DNA of 64,000 bases from Congeria kusceri (taxonomy: Eukaryota > Mollusca > Bivalvia > Myida > Dreissenidae), in NCBI GenBank assembly GCA_027627225.1, contig CM051029.1:69984578-70048577 (forward strand), read 5' to 3'. The stretch's first letter is position 1. Each line of letters opens with the position of its first letter. The position numbers were made by a program, and so were the translations under genes. The notes beneath the pieces are model-generated. The model was not told the origin of the DNA and ran no database searches. It worked only from the letters and a program-made list of their open reading frames with translations. This document shows positions 48,676 to 62,202 of the stretch, one piece after another.

Positions 48676-50250
48676 AATAATAATGAAAAACTATGCTTCC
48701 AACAGACCTTCACATACAGATCCAGTGTATCCCGCTGGACACACACACATTGCACTGTGGATGTCGACGTAGCAGGTCCCTCCATTCTGGCACTTAATGT
48801 CTTCGCAGCTCTGGGAACCTGACCCTGATGACCCTGATCCATGAACGAGTTCATTTCCTGAAAATTAATAATTTCCTGTCACTTAATCAACATTCGTTAC
48901 AAGATAGAAAACAATAAAATGCCGGTAACTACTAATATGCTCAATGTTTTACCACACAGGCATTGTTTGTTGACACATCTGACAGATTTCGTTGAGTCAG
49001 GACAGACTATTATACAGTATATAATACACTGTTCGCCATCTGTAGCATTTGTTGTATTTATCGTGAAAACAAAAATACAATACAGTATTTTACATTTTCC
49101 GAAAGAAATTAGTTTGTACAACAGCTTGTCATTTACTTTTACATAGAACAGTGTATTCTGCTTCACATATATATTCGTATACATATCAATTACTTTTACA
49201 GAACATGCAAGTGCTCTACAATGAAAAAACTTATCACATTCAATCTCAGAACCTGCTATTATTTAACATTGTTTTACAGAACACAACCTGCTGATGCTCT
49301 ACACAGAAACGGTGATCACTTAATTTCACTTCACTGAACCTGTCAGTGAGTTCGGAAAACAGATCTTTTAATAACATTGAATGTCATATTTGAAAGTGTT
49401 TAACCATACCGCAAATGCATCGCTGGTTCCTGCACATAGGGTGGGACTGCGTTCCGCACCTTAAGTTATGACAGTCGCTGTAAAGGCTACACGTCGTGTT
49501 GCTAGTTATAACGCCACCTGAAACGAACGAAACACAAACTGTGATAGAATTACAGTTTAACAGGTATATACTGACTCGTGATTATCGGTGTCCAATAACT
49601 TTCAATTTAATGTTATTGATTTATATTAAAATTGCAATATATAAAGTTATAACAACCATATATAAAGTTATAACAAATTACATCATTTGTTAATGTAATT
49701 GTTGATAATGCGTTTACAGACTCTGATAACGTGTTTGGTGATAGGCTGCGATTAGAAAACAAATCAGTCTCATGAATCTCATGTATATTCAAACGTTTTG
49801 TGTTTACCACACAAGCATTGTCCATATGAACAGTATCTTGACAATGATGGATCGGTGCAGACGCTGTTGCAGTCAAAGTTCGTCACACACTGCCCCCTTG
49901 TTGTATATATACCCCCTGTTGTGAACATACACCATATTTTGCATTAAAGTTTCTTGTTTGGATATACATGTTAAACAGCCTTGTTCCTGTCAAAAGTGAG
50001 TTCAAATGCAACAGTTAATCAAAAACAGCCATTTCAGCCATTTCATTGCTTTACAGAACACATTATTACTGAAATGGGGTGAGTATAAACACCATACCAT
50101 ATGGTCTACCCTATCAACTCAGAAATGTATGGCAGAATGTTTAAAACGTATAAATAGCTGGATCTTAAATGGCAATTAATCAAACAGTATTTACCGGTAC
50201 ACAAACACAAAATAGTTCGCAACATAAATCTCTGTTTGAAAAACATTTCA
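48676..50250 (-). repeat. Tandem gene duplication, copy 2
   Basis: Complete unit: EGF, modules 3, 2 and 1, then the exon-1 segment (50040-50250), whose twin at 48372-48565 belongs to copy 1. Intron similarity shows a fairly recent duplication. Confidence 0.85.
48691..50225 (-). CDS. Secreted protein with three six-Cys modules and an EGF domain (distal paralogue)
   Basis: Exons (minus): 50195-50225, 49808-49915, 49410-49517, 48953-49039, 48691-48857. Exon lengths (31, 108, 108, 87, 167) and phases are identical to the proximal paralogue, giving 166 aa. All 24 cysteines are kept (18 in modules, 6 in EGF) despite substitutions between them. Exon 1 encodes MLRTILCLCT with donor ACCG|GTAAAT; an upstream in-frame ATG (MFFKQRF before it) could lengthen the signal sequence in this copy only. 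The stop follows CEGLLEA. Intron 1 is only 279 bp. Downstream similarity to the proximal copy ends about 15 bp after the stop, so its original 3' UTR and poly(A) signal are missing. Role unknown; immune, venom-like, adhesive or matrix functions are all possible. Confidence 0.68.
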
Positions 50251-50427
50251 TAACTTCCGAATTTCAAGACAGTTATCTTATGGTGGTAAACACGTCTCTC
50301 GTAAATGGCCATTAAGAGATTTCTTATCTGAACTATTTACAGCGAAAACACTCATGCGAGATTTTACAGCTGGTTGCACGCAGAAGGGTTTGGGGGCCTG
50401 AATTGATTCCTGGTTTATGTAAACAAT

Positions 50428-51345
50428 TAAAACGAAACAGGAAAAGGCTACACAGGTACCCTATTTGAAATCAAATATTTCCCAAACAAGTTCGGTGAGC
50501 CATTTTTTTTATTAATGTCTTGGTGTAAGTATACATTAAATGCATGTACGTGCGAAATTTTAAGAATACCTGTCGTTTGGAACAAAATATGCATTGAGAA
50601 AAAATAACGTTTCCCATTTGACACACTTAAATGTCCAGTCAAATTCATTATTTTAGCAGTAAATGTAGTTTATTATCAACATACACTTGTATATTGCCAA
50701 ATAAATTTTGTAAAACTTATCAGCTGAAGAACAATAACATTGTTTGTGAAAAATGCTATCCTATATATTTAAAACATTGATATAAATCCAAAATGAAAAA
50801 AAAGGGGCTTCGACAGGTACCGTATTCAAAACCCAATATTTCCGGAATAAGGCCGGTTACCCCTATATTTTAAGACAGTTTTAGTTTCAGTATACAATGG
50901 CGCATGTATATGGGATCTTTTAACACAATTTGTCATTTGGAACAAAGGATATTCGTGTATTTGATTATTTATTGACGTTTTCACAGGCATATTAAATGAA
51001 CAATTAACCTGATTAAGCGTCCATTTAAAGTCATTTTAAATGATAACTGTATATAAAGCGTGCTTTATCATAAAACTGCACTTGTATATTGTCATACGAA
51101 ACATTAAAAAAAGATGCATTACAAAATCTCCCTCCTTTTTTGAAAATGAACGCTTTCTATAATTCCACATTGCTCATAACACAAACCGAAAAAAGGGCTT
51201 CAACAGGTACCGCATTAAAACCCTAATATATCCGGAACAAGGCCCGTGACCCCTATTTTTTAAGACTGTTTTAGTTTTAGTATACATTGACGCATTTTTA
51301 TGCAAATTTTAAAGAAAATCTGTCGTTGAAACAAATTGTTGCGAA
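50428..51345 (+). repeat. Interspersed repeat R2, copies 2 and 3
   Basis: 50428-50950 matches 37490-38060. 51180-51345 repeats its last part (GGGCTTCAACAGGTACCGCA, CCGGAACAAGGCCCGTGACC). They lie upstream of the Cys-rich gene pair, while copy 1 lies downstream of the ShKT exon. Confidence 0.7.
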
Positions 51346-53480
51346 CGTCTTTAAGAAATGTATTTTGGGGGCCATCTGTTGAAACCTCTACAGGAGTGCA
51401 GTTCGTTGTAAACTTACTCATTTCAGTTCGTTCTTGACATTAATAGCATTTTTAATAAAGAATGTGTTTGGACATTTTATAACAATGCTAATTTCAGTAC
51501 TAAATTTATCGTGATAAATTGTGTTTATTGAGTGCATGGTGATTGTGTTCTTGTCATTACATTAACTAAACAATACTTACTTGTGATATCTCAGTACGTC
51601 GATTACATTTTGTGCTACTTACATGTACATATAACTGTCTTTCAATACGTGCATTTCAGTTCGTTAATTTCATACAAATTCATATACAGTGTATGTAACC
51701 GTTTATATTCATGTTACTTTTCCTTGACGGAAATAAGAAAAAAGCATCTTAAAAGTAGTTGTTGTACTTCCATTACAACATATTCATGAATCATGCATAA
51801 AAGGCATGATCTGCCAGGTGATCTTATTTTCAATTTCCTATTTCTGTAATAGCCTTCAATGCGTGAAATCAATGAAAACCTTCAACGACTAACATGTATA
51901 TACACGTGTATCGTGTATTTATTCGTCCTCAATACTATTTAGCTTATTAACGATACAGTCTCAAGAAAATGTTGTTATTATTCTCCTCGGTAATTTATGA
52001 CAAATATGATAATGTAGCATTATAAGAAATTATTAATAATTCGGTAATATGAGCTATTTTAGCTTAATAAGTAGGTTAAAATCAATTATTAAAATATATA
52101 AAGTGTCAATCCTGATTTTAAACAATCTGTATGGTCAATTGTATTGTTCTTTTTGCGATTTGTTGTGTTAGTAAGCTATCATTGTATTTTTGTTCTGGAG
52201 GCCATTCGTTATACAATCCATAGGAGTCACGCTCCTTGTATTTCAAAACTTGCTAAATTAAGTACACGGTGTTAAAACGAATCGGTCACTTCTCATTAAA
52301 ACTAACCAAAAACGCACGCTCTCCATTACGTTACATGTCTCTCTCCGTTAAAAATCAACACGGAATCTACCGGTAGGTCACTTTCATGTTAATATAATAG
52401 TTTGTTATTGCTAAAATTCGAGTGTTATTTGTTTCACGGAACATCTTGGACATTGAACTGCTAATGTATCATGGATTTTACTCCATAAAACAGTACGTTA
52501 TCTAGAAATAGCGAAAACAGTTTTAAACTCTGACTGACATTTGCTTATTTCAGTGACATTTTCTGTCGTAATTTCCTTTGTTTTATTAAAAGCCGGTGTT
52601 TTATGGACCAAACTTAGTTAAAAAATGATACCACTTTGGATGTATGTTTGTTACCGATAGCACAATTAGTAGAAAAAGATGGTATAAATGCCATAAAACT
52701 TAGGCCACGACACGGAATATGCAGGTACTGGTAACCTCTCCGTATGAGGAACCGGTACCCTCTCTGTCGCCAAAGCGTTTATTAATACTTTCGCTAAAAA
52801 ACTAAACTTGTAAAACATATAAATTTTGCATGATATAATTTGTTATCATACAAACATTAAACATAATTTCCAGCTGTTTGCTGCCCTTTCTGAAATTGAA
52901 TTGTTTTCAATATGAAGACGAGCTTTTACGTCATCAACTCTTATTGAATTTTATTCAACATTGTTGGTTATTTGGGTACTGCAATGTGCTTTAAAGGGGC
53001 GTATCGACGGCTAATACGGCTAATACGGAAAGTTATTTTCTGAAAAATAAAATTTTATTTTAAGAAGTATTTATTAAATGATTGCTTAACACATAGGTCT
53101 CGTTTTTATAACCAAACAGTAAAACGTTGTCTTTTACAATTATTAAAAGTGGTCACCGTGATATTTTGCGTGGGCGCGGGAATATTAGTTGTAGTAGTTA
53201 AATCGATATAAATGAAATGTACATGAAGTACCGCTATGTGCATGCACACTATTTATAACTGTACTGTAGCGTGAGAAAGATTTCATTGAAGTGAGAGATT
53301 TTGTAGGCGTGAGTTCAAATCCTACAGGAACCCCATTTATCGAAACACACATTTTTGGCATTGTATTTATTTTTTCTTAACGATTCCATCCGCATATTAT
53401 TGCTATTAGAAAATTATAGAAAAAAAGCCTTCGGGTGCTGGACACTCGACTTCCTCGTATTTAATAGTACTCTGGCCTAT
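51346..53480. other. Intergenic; one inverted repeat arm
   Basis: No gene recognised. 52264-52352 (CACGGTGTTAAAACGAATCG onward) is the inverse of 60115-60213 at roughly 85% by eye. 51434-51530 resembles 60231-60290 directly. A B-box-like GAGTTCAAATCCTAC at about 53310 may be a SINE scrap. Confidence 0.5.
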
Positions 53481-53484
53481 TGTT

Positions 53485-53890
53485 TATAGAATAGGTTAAT
53501 CACTGTGATGAAGTATGTTGAATTATAAGTCTATACCTCTTATGGATATTGAAAAATATTACCTAAAAGTTGAAAAACATGGCAAAAACTCCACCAAAAT
53601 CCTTGATATACTTACCTCATCTTGTCTACAGAATGGGTTCATAACTGTGATCAAGTATTTTGAGTTTCAAGTCAATACCTCTTATAGATATTGTGAAATA
53701 TAACCTAAAGCGAAAATTCTAAGTTGAAAAAGGGGCAATAACTGAAACAAATCCTTGATACCTACTCCTGTTTACAGAAAAAGTTCATCACTGTGATTGA
53801 GTACTTTGAGTTTCAAGTCAATATCTCATATAGGTATTGAGAAAGTTTAACTCCAACAAAATCAGTAAAAGAGTTTCCTCATCTTGCTGC
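53485..53890 (+). repeat. ~140-bp tandem repeat, three to four units
   Basis: Units carry TCACTGTGAT(C/G)AAGTA, GTCAATACCTCTTATAG and CTTGATATACTTACCTC or variants, at about 53485, 53630 and 53770, with a truncated start near 53890. Confidence 0.75.
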
Positions 53891-53935
53891 AGAATGGGGG
53901 CAGCACCATAAAAAAGTACTTCTTTATATTTCTTT

Positions 53936-54400
53936 TATATGATGTGGACATGTCTTTATATGCTGTGGCTTTTTCTTTATATGATGTGGATACTTCTTTA
54001 TATGATGTGGATACTTCTTTATGTGATGTGGATACTTCTTTATATGATGTGAATACTTCTTTATATGATGTGGATACTTCTTTATATGATGTGGATACTT
54101 CTTTATGTGATGTGGATATTTCTTTATATGATGTGGATACTTTTTTATATGCTGTGGGTTTTTCTTTATATGATGTGAATATGATATTATATGATGTGGA
54201 TATTTCTTTATATGATGTGGATGTTTCTGTATATAATGTTGATATTTCTTTATATGATGTGGGCATTTATTTATATGCTGTGGAGTTTTCTTTGCATGAT
54301 GTGGATATTTCTTTATATGCTGTGGATGTTTCTTTATACGATGTGGAAACGGCTTTATATTCTGTGGACAATTCTTCATATGCTGTGGACATTGCTTGAT
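53936..54400 (+). repeat. 21-bp satellite, left block (about 22 copies)
   Basis: The unit contains TATATGATGTGGATAC. With 21 = 7 codons, it stays open in several frames on both strands. The same unit is found inverted at 57500-59370. Confidence 0.95.
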
Positions 54401-54419
54401 GTGGATGTGTATGATAGTG

Positions 54420-54623
54420 AGAATATTGATGATGATGATGTTGTTGTTGTTGTTGGTGGTGGTGATGATACTCTGATGACGATTATTACGATTTGATTAT
54501 AATAATGATCTTTTAATGACGATGAAAATGATAATTACCTGATGATGATAATGGTGATAATGGTGGTGGTGGTGGTGGTGATGGTGGTGATGTGGTGGTT
54601 GTGGTGGTGGTGGGGGGGGGGTA

Positions 54624-54658
<35 letters not shown>

Positions 54659-54660
54659 GT
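54420..54660 (+). repeat. GAT/GTT/GGT microsatellite
   Basis: Runs of GATGATGAT, GTTGTTGTT, GGTGGTGGT and a G10 run near 54612. Opposite in sense to the ATC tract at 57040-57460. Confidence 0.95.
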
Positions 54661-54864
54661 TGGCTGTATGTGAAATTGTTACTGAATTTCCGCGCTGTGG
54701 TGAACATTTGATTGAATAGCTTTTGCGACAAAATGTCCGGTGTTTCGAACAGATTCCGGTGTTGAGGCAGAATAGCACCCCCACTCAAATACCCCATCAT
54801 CATAATAAAGAATGATCATCATAATAAAGAATGCACCACTACATAACAAAATACTAACATAACG

Positions 54865-54971
54865 TAATAACGTTCTGACAGAATATAACAGAGAATTGAA
54901 AGAAAGTAATGAAATCAACAACTTAATCATAACGTAATAACGTTCTGACAGAATACAACAGAGAATTGATA
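54865..54971 (+). repeat. Two-copy 43-bp direct repeat
   Basis: CATAACGTAATAACGTTCTG and the following bases occur at about 54858 and 54928. The core ACGTAATAACGT is nearly palindromic. Confidence 0.8.
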
Positions 54972-55009
54972 TAACGTTATGAAATCAAAAACTTAATCAT
55001 GGTCATCAT

Positions 55010-57005
55010 CATCACCACCATGACCACCACCACTACGATCAAAACCAGGAAAACCACCAGACTCACCACCAAGATCACCACCCGGATCACCGTCTGGATC
55101 ACCTTCCGGAGCACAATCCGGATAATCACCGGGATCACCACTCGGATCAGCACCAGGATCACCACCGGGATCGCCATCCGGATCATCATCGGGATCATTA
55201 TTCGGATCACCACTCGGATCATCACCAGGATCATCACCGGGATCATCACATAGACCACCGCCCGGATCATTTTCCTGAACACACCGGGATCACCACTGAG
55301 ATCACCAATGGGATCATCAAAGGGATCATAACTGGGATCACCGACGGGATCACCTATGGGATCAACACTGGGATCATCACTGGGATCACCTCACCACTGG
55401 GATCACCACTGGGATCACCACCGGGATCAACACCGGGATCAAACCTGGGATCGACAACGAGATAACCAACGGGATCAGCACTTGGATCACCAAAGGGATC
55501 ACCACCGGGGTCACCAATCCGAATACCACTGGGATCACCTGGGGGAACATCACTGGGATCACCAAAGGGGTCACCATGGGGATTAGCAATTGAATCACCA
55601 ATACAGGGATTATCACTGGGATCATCACTGGGATCACCAATGGGATCATAAATGGGATCACCACAGGGGTCATAACTGGGCTCACCATTAGGATCACCAC
55701 TGGGATCACCAATTGGATCACAAATGGGCTAATCACAAGGATCATAACTGGGATAATTACTGGGATCATCACTAGGATCATCACTGAGATCATCAGTGGG
55801 ATCATCAGTGGGATTATCACTTGGATCATCACTGAGATCACAAATTGGATCAAAAAATGGGATCATCACAGGGATTATCACTGGGATCATTACCGTGATC
55901 ACCATGAGGATTACCACTGGGATAACCAATTGGATAACCAATGGGATCACCACTGGGATTATCATTAGGGTAATCACTGGGATCATCACCGTGATCACCA
56001 TTGGGATCACCACAGGGATCAACAATTGGATCACCAATGGGATCACCACTGTGATCACAAATTGGATCATCAATGGGATCACCACGGCGATTATCACTGG
56101 GATCACCAATGAGATCATTAATGGGATCACCATTGGGGTCACCATTGGGATCATCAATTGAATCACCAATCGGATCACTACAGGGATTTTTACTGGGATC
56201 ATCACATGGATCACCAATGGGATCATCAAAGGTATCACCATTGGGATCACCACTGGGATCACCAATTGGATATCCAATGGGATCACCACTGGGATCATCA
56301 GTGGGATCATCACTGGGATCTCCATTGGGATCACCTTTGGGATCACCATTGGGCTCAACACTGGGAATACCAATTGGATCACCACAGGAAAAATAACTTA
56401 GATCATCAATGGGATCGTCACAGAGATCATCACTGGGATCACCACTGGGATCTTCATTCGTATCATCATAGAGATCACCAGTGGGATCACCACCGGGATC
56501 ACCAGTGGAATCATTGAAACCACAACTGGGATCACCACCGGGATCACCACCGGGATCACCACCGGGATCACCACCGGGATCACCACCGGGATCACCACCG
56601 GGATCACCACCGGGATCACCACCGGGATCACCACCGGGATCACCACCGGGATCACCACCGGGATCACCACCGGGATCACCACCGGGATCACCACCGGGAT
56701 CACCACCGGGATCACCACCGGGATCACCACCGGGATCACCACCGGGATCGCCACCGGGATCACCACTGGAATCACTGAAATCACAACCGGGATCACCAAT
56801 GGGATCATCATTGGGATCTCCACTGGGATAATCACTGGGATCATCACAGGTATCAACACTTGGAACTCCACTTGGTTAACCACCAGGATCACCACTGGGA
56901 TTACCTCTGGGATCACGACCTTGCTTCCCATCTGGAACACCATCAGGATCACCACAGGGATCACCGCCATACCACCGAATCATCCGAATCATTGCCAGGA
57001 TCACC
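55010..57005 (+). repeat. 12-bp GATC-containing satellite (about 165 units)
   Basis: The unit is (A/G)CC(A/G)CTGGGATC with many variants. 56526-56765 is a homogenised core of about 20 near-perfect ACCACCGGGATC copies. A multiple of three, so all six frames give long low-complexity frames (GSPP, IPVV, DHHW types). Not considered coding. Confidence 0.95.
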
Positions 57006-57039
57006 ATCTGGATCACTACGGGATTATCATCTGGATCAT

Positions 57040-57480
57040 CCACCGGATCATCATCGGGTCATCCTCATAATCATAATCATCCGGATCATCATGATCATTC
57101 GCATCATCAAGATCATCCGCATCACCAACAGCATTATAAAATCAGCATCAACAGATCATCATCGTCGGATTATCATTGTTAGCAGATCATCATCAGCATC
57201 ATCAAATCATATTGATCATTATCCTCACTATCGTCAGAGCATCATCATCAGATTATAATCATCAGAGAATCATCATCTTAATCAAAATCATCCTCATCAT
57301 TAGATATTGATCATTTTCGTCGTCGTAGTCATCATCAGATCATTATTATAATCAGCTCATAATAAGCATAATCAGATTATCATGGTCATCATCATGATCA
57401 TCATGATCATGATGATCATCAACAAGAACAACAACATCATCATCATCAGTATTATCCATATCATCATGCACATTCACATC
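57040..57480 (+). repeat. ATC/CATCAT degenerate microsatellite
   Basis: ATCATC runs with GATCAT inserts. Complement of the GAT tract left of the 12-bp array. Confidence 0.9.
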
Positions 57481-57499
57481 AAATAAGGACATATCCACA

Positions 57500-59370
57500 C
57501 AATAAGAAATGTCCACATCCTATCAAGAAATGCCCACATCATATAAAGAAATGTCCACAATATATAAAGAAACATCCGCGTCTTATAAAGACATATCCAC
57601 ATCATATAATGAAAAAACCGCAGCATATAAAGAAGTGTCTACATCATATAAAGAAATATCCACTTCATATAAAGAAGTATCCACATCATATAAAGAAAAA
57701 AACAGCATATAAGAAATGTCCACATCATATAAAGAAATATCCACATCATGTAAAGAAAACTCCACAGCATATAAAGCAATGTCAACAGCATATAAAGACA
57801 TGTTCCACATCATATAAAGAAATATCCACATCATGTAAAGAAATATCCACATCATATAGAGAAAACTCCACAGCATATATAGCAATGTCAACAGCATATA
57901 AAGAAATGTCCACATCATATCAAGCAATGTCAACAACATATAAAGAAATGTCCACATCATATAAAGAAAAATCTACAGCATATAACGAAATATCCACAGC
58001 ATATAAAGAAATATCCACAGCATATAAATACAAAATCACATCATATAAAGAAGTATCCACATCATATAAAGAAATATCCACATCATATAAAGAAAGGTCG
58101 ACATCATATAAAGAAATGTCCACATTATATAAAGAAATGTAAACAGCATATAAAGGAATGTCCACAGCATATAAAGAAATGTCCACATAACATAAAGAAA
58201 ACTCCACATCATAAAAAAAATCCACATCATAAAAAATATCCACATCATATAAAGAAGTATCCACAACATATAAAGAAATATCCACATCATATAAAGAAAT
58301 GTCGACAGCATGTAAAGAAATGTCCACATCATATAAAGAAATGTCAACATCATATAAAGAAATGTCCACAGCATATAAAGGAATGTCCACAGCATGTAAA
58401 GAAATATCCGCATCACATAAAGAAAACTTCACATCATAAAAATAAATATCCACATCATATAAAGAACTATCCACATCATACAAAGAAGTATCCACATCAT
58501 ATAAAGAAATATCCACATCATATAACGAAATGTCCTCAGCATTTGAAGAAATTTCCACATCATATAAAGAAATGTCCACATCATATAAAGACATATCCAC
58601 ATCAAATAAAGAAAAAAACACAGCACATAAAGAAGTATCCACATCATATAAAGAAATATCCACGTAATATAAAGAAGTATCCACATCATATAAAGAAATA
58701 ACCACAGCATATAAAGAAATGTCCTCATCATGTAAAGAAATATCCGCATCATATAAAGAAAACTCCACAGCATATAAAGCAATGTCAACAACATATAAAG
58801 AAATGTCCACATCATATAAAGAAAACTCCACAGCATATAAAGAAATGTCGACAGCATATACAGAAATATCCACATCATATAAAGAAATATCCACATCATA
58901 TAAATAAAAAATCACAGCATATAAAGAAGTATTCACATAATATGTAGAAAAATCCACATCATATAAAGATGTATCCAGATCATATAAAGAAAAAACCACA
59001 GCATATAAAGAAATGTCTACATAATATATAGAGATTTTTACATCATATAAAGAAATGTCAACAGCATATAAAGAAATGTCCACATCATATAAAGAAATAT
59101 CCATAACAAATAACACATTGATATATCCACATCATATAAAGAAATATCCACATCATATAAAAAGGTATCCACAACATATAGAGAAATGTCCACGTCATAT
59201 AAAGAAATATCCACATCATATAAACACACAACCACATCATATAAAGAAATATCCACATCATATAAAGAAGTATCCACATTATATAAAGAAATATCCACAG
59301 CATATAAAGAAATGTCCACATCATATAAAGTTGTATCCACATAACACAATAAAGAAAGAACATAATATAA
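57500..59370 (-). repeat. 21-bp satellite, right block, inverted (about 88 copies)
   Basis: Reverse complement of the 53936-54400 unit (ATCCACATCATATAAAGAA on the plus strand). Variants alternate GATGTGG and GCTGTGG. A minus-strand frame stays open for 398 codons (SLYDVDI repeats); codon-length units explain it. Confidence 0.95.
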
Positions 59371-62202
59371 TAAAAATGTAAGACATAAGACAGTGCCGGC
59401 GTTCCATAGTTGAACATTGTAGGATTGTGTATTTTAAGTCAAAGAATACATGCATTTGATACAATTAACAAAGCGCATTTATTGCACACACAATATACAA
59501 TTCATATTATTGAAATACATAATTTTTTACTTTATCAAACTTAAAACGATTAGTTTTTTAAAAAGTTGACATATTCTGAATGCTTATACTTCAAATTATA
59601 TTTTCTTGTAATTATAATTTTCATTTTCTGATGTTTTTGAAGGAAAATGTCACTGTAATAATTTCATTGCTGTATTTTTACTGAAAATCGCGTGTATCGT
59701 TTTAATTGATCACTAAAGTGGTAGAGTTCTACACATCTGGAGTTGAAACGGATTTTAAAAAAGACACATCTCCCTATCAACAGCCGTATAGATAAGAACT
59801 CGTGTATTAATGAACTATAACGGAAAGGTTGCAGGTACCATACACGGAGAGGACACGGGTAACACACAAAAATGAAGTAACGGAGACAGAAATCGATACA
59901 CATATATACACAAACTTCAAATGTAAATATGTGGGGTTGACGACTCTCTGAAATTGTTTTCTTTCGTTTAATTTCCGTATTGCATTTGTACAAAAAACAA
60001 GCATGCTGTTTCAAAGCTTAATGATGCTAATGTTCCGTGCGCCACACATTGTCAAGCAACTTACCTCATAACTTCCGTTTTTCTGTGTTGATCGATGCCC
60101 CCCTGTATCCAAACATCCCGATTTAATGGAGAGTTACAGGTACCGTAACGAAGAGGGTGCGTTTTTTGGTTAGTTTTAACTGAGAGGTGACCGATTCGTT
60201 TTAACACCGTGAAGTTCGTATACGACATTAATAGAAAGATTTTGTCAGGATATCATCACTAAACTCAGTAATTTGTCGTGATAGCCTGTTAGAAAGTGTG
60301 TGTCTGAGTGCAAATTACGTCAGTTTTCACGTGTTTTGATCACGTTTTCATTTACACGTAAGTCTGTATCAACACGGAATTTAGTCATCGATTCATGGCA
60401 CATATCAGAATATGTTGGTACTACATGTACAACATCGATGCGCATTAATAATTAATGACTTCTTTACAGTTACATGCTTTGAAATACATCACTTAATACA
60501 CGTCTTTTCCGATTCGGACAGATCAGCATGGCTTATCACTATTCAAATAGTTAGAAATCTTTTTCTTCTATTGTTGCTATGTTTACACTTTATTAGGAGG
60601 CAGATTTCCGTCGTGTAGAAACACAAGGTTTCTCTACATTTTTTGTTTACACATCGATACACATTATGTACACCTTTACAGAACTAATAGAACTAAAACT
60701 CATGTTTGTTTTACTGCTTTTGTTGGAGCAGTATACGATCATATTTTTAACAAATCATATTTTTCACACACATGTGAAGAATGAGATCTCATTTGTTACA
60801 TTTTTAAGTGTGAATAATGTGATTGCCCAAAAACGAGGTATGCGTGAGGATCACAGAAGAATATGATTTTATTGCATATCAAACACTGGATGCAATCCCA
60901 AACTTCACAGAAAATGTGAAGAATAAGACTGTGATGTGCGAAGAATAAGATCTCAATTTTCACACATGTGATCAATGAGATCCTATTTTTCACATATATG
61001 AAAAATATGATTTGTGAAAAATATGTTCCTACAGAGCAGCAACGTGCTCTGCACAGACCATCACAAGCCGTAAATAACAACATTAACCGAATTAAATAAG
61101 AACCTTAATCAAGGGATGAGCGTCAAACTATTGTATTTGATGTAGAAATGTTAAGCAGATACCATAGTTTAACGTTCAACACTCGAAATGCACAAAAGGT
61201 CGAGGAAGTGTTACACTCTGTAATTATAATGAACACACTTGGTATCAAATTTGTACAACGCCATACATAAATGCCCGAATTAGGGCATTTTGTGCGCGGT
61301 GAGACTGTTAATGAGGGCACATTCTGTTATAATAGTTCATTATCTGAAGTAATATTTCTAACCACTTATTATATTTTATATTACTGACTGATTTATTGTA
61401 CCTGTTTGATGTTGTTTTTAACTCTTAGAATTAACTAATTTTCATTCTCCATTACTATTGCTTCGTATTATTATCAAGTTATATAATTGCAATGATCAAA
61501 AACTGTATTTATTATTCATAAGTATATGTGCAAATTTGGCAATCATTCATGAAAACTTATTGACAACTGTCAAACTAAAACTGTTTATGGGCAAGTCAAA
61601 ATCATGCTTATTAATGGTAAAATACTTATACCCTGATATTATTTTTCATCTTTTTATTGTAAGAAATAGTTGCATTTTGACTTTTATGATTTATCTGTTG
61701 TCGCTGTTGATGATGACATTGCTGCTAATATTTTAATTAAAAGCTTAAGTCCAGATAGAAAATTGAAAAAACAAATAATAGCTAGTTCTGCAATTAGTTT
61801 ATTCAAGGACTTTTGTTGATGATTGTATACTGACCAAAGACGGAGTCCGTTTAAACGCTAATCTCCTTTCCTTTCAGGCCATCATATGTAACATAAATAT
61901 AATTATTGGAATATAGGATCACCAGTATTAAAAGCACATATTTGCAACATATCAACAAACTTTGTTTTGGCATCGAAAACATTAACATAAGGAAGTTTTC
62001 TTTATTAAATATATATCAGTAAACTCCATAAATATATAAATCAATCAATCAGGTAAATAATTTCAATTTAAACGATTTGTTACTGGATGGGTGCACATGT
62101 AGCAATGAATCTGCCAAACAGACATGTCCCGTTGATCTAAGTAAATCATAGAAACTTAATATGAAGAAGAATAGCTAATATACATGTATATTCATAGTTT
62201 AG
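59371..62202. other. Intergenic, no gene recognised
   Basis: 60115-60213 is the inverted partner of 52264-52352. 60740-61035 repeats AAGAATGAGATCTCAT, AAGAATAAGATCTCAA, GTGATCAATGAGATCCTA and GAAAAATATG variants, a short AT-rich irregular repeat with self-complementary parts. Apparent ORFs (up to 116 codons) lack domains. Confidence 0.5.

Noticed and set aside
53862..54399. Overlapping 134-, 171- and 151-codon ORFs
   Set aside because: These are shadows of the left 21-bp satellite block.
55386..56970. Long ORFs with IPVVIP, GSPP and DHHW repeats
   Set aside because: All come from the 12-bp satellite, with open frames in both directions. Repeat length, not selection, keeps them open.
57920..59116. 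398-codon minus-strand ORF of SLYDVDI repeats
   Set aside because: It is the frame of a 21-bp satellite; several other frames on both strands are open too, and there is no signal, splice or start context.
60796..61083. 95-codon minus-strand ORF with several cysteines
   Set aside because: It lies in an irregular AT-rich repeat region and its cysteines have no module pattern.
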